From positions 1 to 32,751 of the forward strand of contig JAANXI010000175.1 of the NCBI GenBank assembly GCA_018263365.1: a stretch of 32,751 nt of DNA, given 5' to 3'. This DNA is from Fidelibacterota bacterium. Its GTDB lineage: Bacteria; Fidelibacterota; JAANXI01. The translations under genes and the position numbers were made by a program. Within the stretch, counting starts at the first letter, position 1, and the number at the start of each line of letters is the position of its first letter. Positions 31,709 to 32,751 of this stretch are shown here, piece by piece. The notes under the pieces were generated by a model. The model worked only from the letters and a program-made list of their open reading frames with translations. It was not told where the DNA came from and made no database searches.

Positions 31709-32334
31709 CGGCTGTATTCCTCGTCTGTATTTTTATTTTCCCAATTCCAAGAATGCAAAACTCTGAAACCCTTTGTTCCCATAGATGAGTTCATTAGTCC
31801 CATTTTCCTGTTTCAAATTGTATGCCATCCGTAAAGACAGTGTTATAGTGTTCATGTGTTTAAGTGTTCAAGTGTTCAAGTTGCAAGAATCCACCGGTGA
31901 GGGATCCATGGCAGAAAGATGCGAGACGTCAGACGTGAGACAAAATGTCTCCAGTTGGCAGTAAACAGTCGGCAATTACCAAAAGCATTTTAAATTCGAA
32001 TTAGGTGCAAGAGAATTCAGTGAGCCCTGTCGGGGCAACACATTTATAGTGCAGTATACCGAAACTACTTAGAAGCCTCGTAGCGGCGTTATATCGAATT
32101 GTATCCATTCAGTAATGTGCTGACTCTTTTGCATCAGGTAATATTTTCTATGCGCTACCTAGCGTTCGTTGCGGTAAAAAATTACATTTTTTGTTTTCTC
32201 TTTGTTTTTGGCTCTTTCCTGATTCCCGTTGTTCTTTGCGTCTTGGCGTCTTTGCGGTTCATATCTTTTGCTTATTTCCGCTTTTTTTCTCTGGGTTCTC
32301 AGCGCCCTCAGCGGTGAAATTATTTAATGTCACC
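31709..32334. repeat. Repeat-rich spacer between rnfC and the B12-controlled gene
   Basis: No gene is supported in about 630 nt. It contains 8-bp periodic units (31839-31887, ending AGTGTTCA AGTGTTCA), heptad-phased stretches (31919-31978, including AGTTGGC AGTAAAC AGTCGGC), two degenerate GAGCCCTGTCGGGGC-like hairpins (32021-32036 and 32074-32089), and a pyrimidine-rich TTTGCGTCTTGGCGTCTTTGCGG stretch in part (32229-32320) akin to that at 27334-27436. The rnfC promoter must lie at its left end. Confidence 0.6.
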
Positions 32335-32363
32335 TTGACAACCCCGAAGATTTGGCGTACGTT
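32335..32363 (+). promoter_or_regulatory. Promoter of the cobalamin-riboswitch transcript
   Basis: TTGACA (32335-32340) is consensus; TACGTT (32358-32363) is a poor -10 at 17-nt spacing. The predicted start near 32370 is about 16 nt before the riboswitch closing stem. Confidence 0.55.
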
Positions 32364-32385
32364 TCCATCACTATTTGACAACAGA

Positions 32386-32531
32386 GAAATGGCCAAGGGA
32401 AGCCCGCGAAAATCGGGCACAGCCCCGCTACTGTGATCGGTGACGACCAGTGCGTGAACCACTGTCCCCCAATTTCGGGACGGGAAGGTGCACCGGAAGG
32501 ATGAGCCGTCAGTCAGGAGACCTGCCATTTC
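32386..32531 (+). ncRNA. Cobalamin (B12) riboswitch
   Basis: The hallmark B12 box AGTCAGGAGACCTGCC is at 32511-32526, and the core contains AAGGGAAGCC, then CACAGCCCCGCTACTGTGA. The closing stem GAAATGGC (32386-32393) pairs perfectly with GCCATTTC (32524-32531). These riboswitches turn off downstream genes when adenosylcobalamin or a related B12 form binds. It lies 106 nt ahead of a probable TonB-dependent receptor, the usual target, implying B12 uptake control. Confidence 0.95.
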
Positions 32532-32615
32532 CGAACCAGCAACTCCAAACCTTCGAGGGCAAGGTCATGGTGATCACACACACATTATTAGTACCTGATC
32601 GATCATCGTTTCTGC

Positions 32616-32631
32616 TCCCGTCCAAACGGGA
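32616..32631 (+). promoter_or_regulatory. Hairpin next to the receptor start codon (possible expression platform)
   Basis: TCCCGT pairs with ACGGGA around loop CCAA, ending 6 nt before the ATG at 32638. It could mask the translation start and so be the riboswitch's output helix; no T-run is present, which argues for translational rather than transcriptional control. Confidence 0.5.
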
Positions 32632-32637
32632 CGCAGG

Positions 32638-32751
32638 ATGCGCATCGTAAAATACACACTACTCATATTCGGGTACCTTTTCCCTTTTCTTCTTTGGGGG
32701 CAAAGTACGGTTAAACTCTCCGGTGCAGTCCTGGATGCAAAAACAGATCAG
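32638..32751 (+). CDS. Probable TonB-dependent outer-membrane receptor, N-terminus only
   Basis: The 38 codons before the right edge encode a signal peptide (KYTLLIFGYLFPFLLWGQS) and then 'VKLSGAVLDAKTDQ', which resembles the carboxypeptidase-regulatory-like domain that precedes the plug in many FCB-group receptors. A B12 riboswitch upstream suggests a BtuB-like cobalamin transporter. No plug or barrel sequence is visible, so the assignment rests on context. The gene runs off the window. The ribosome-binding site is weak (GCAGG directly adjacent to the ATG). Confidence 0.6.
   Translation, partial: MRIVKYTLLIFGYLFPFLLWGQSTVKLSGAVLDAKTDQ

Noticed and set aside
32191..32436. Open frames in the 32.1-32.5 kb region
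   Set aside because: They lie in pyrimidine-rich repeat text and run into the riboswitch.

Overview
The window comes from a Gram-negative (diderm) bacterium of roughly 50% GC, most likely in the Fibrobacterota-Chlorobiota-Bacteroidota (FCB) superphylum or a neighbouring lineage such as Marinimicrobia, Calditrichota or KSB1. Three things point there: the end of a PorU/gingipain-like C25 peptidase carrying a FlgD-like/type IX sorting domain at the left edge; a meso-diaminopimelate-type MurE in a complete division and cell-wall cluster; and a six-subunit Rnf complex beside a B12-riboswitch-controlled outer-membrane receptor. The exact phylum cannot be fixed from the sequence alone.

Layout. 1-2631: the 3' end of the C25 peptidase gene, maf and rodZ, all on +. 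2888-19249: a long, compact dcw cluster on +, in the order mraZ-rsmH-ftsL-ftsI-murE-murF-mraY-murD-ftsW-murG-murC-ftsQ-ftsA-ftsZ. It is preceded by a consensus sigma70 promoter and phased TGGG boxes (likely MraZ operators) and closed by a terminator shared with the convergent rpmB. Most genes touch or overlap by 1-8 nt. murB and ddl, often found between murC and ftsQ, are absent; a large inverted repeat lies there instead. murD and murG are each broken at an A10 run, and both need the same one-base correction.

19646-25252 is a loose, repeat-rich zone: dusB, a DUF1232 gene, a small secreted coiled-coil protein, tRNA-Ser(UGA), a chimeric relic of two insertion-sequence transposases, MITE-like elements with IS-like ends, and five copies of a 28-bp palindrome centred on CCATGG. 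23864-31708 is a minus-strand redox cluster: rnfC-D-G-E-A-B, rseC, a Tat-exported NusG-domain-II protein, and apbE, whose product attaches FMN to RnfG and RnfD. The right edge (32335-32751) has a promoter, a cobalamin riboswitch and the first codons of a probable TonB-dependent receptor on +.

Together the dcw genes make lipid II (MurC-F, MraY, MurG) and build the divisome (FtsA, Z, Q, L, W, I), while Rnf couples ferredoxin/NAD electron transfer to ion pumping. The most notable observations are the paired A10 frameshifts, a 9-bp in-frame duplication next to the MurE DSR motif, RnfB that has lost exactly one ferredoxin cluster's ligands, the MITE/palindrome family, and dispersed 7- and 8-bp periodic repeats in the spacers.
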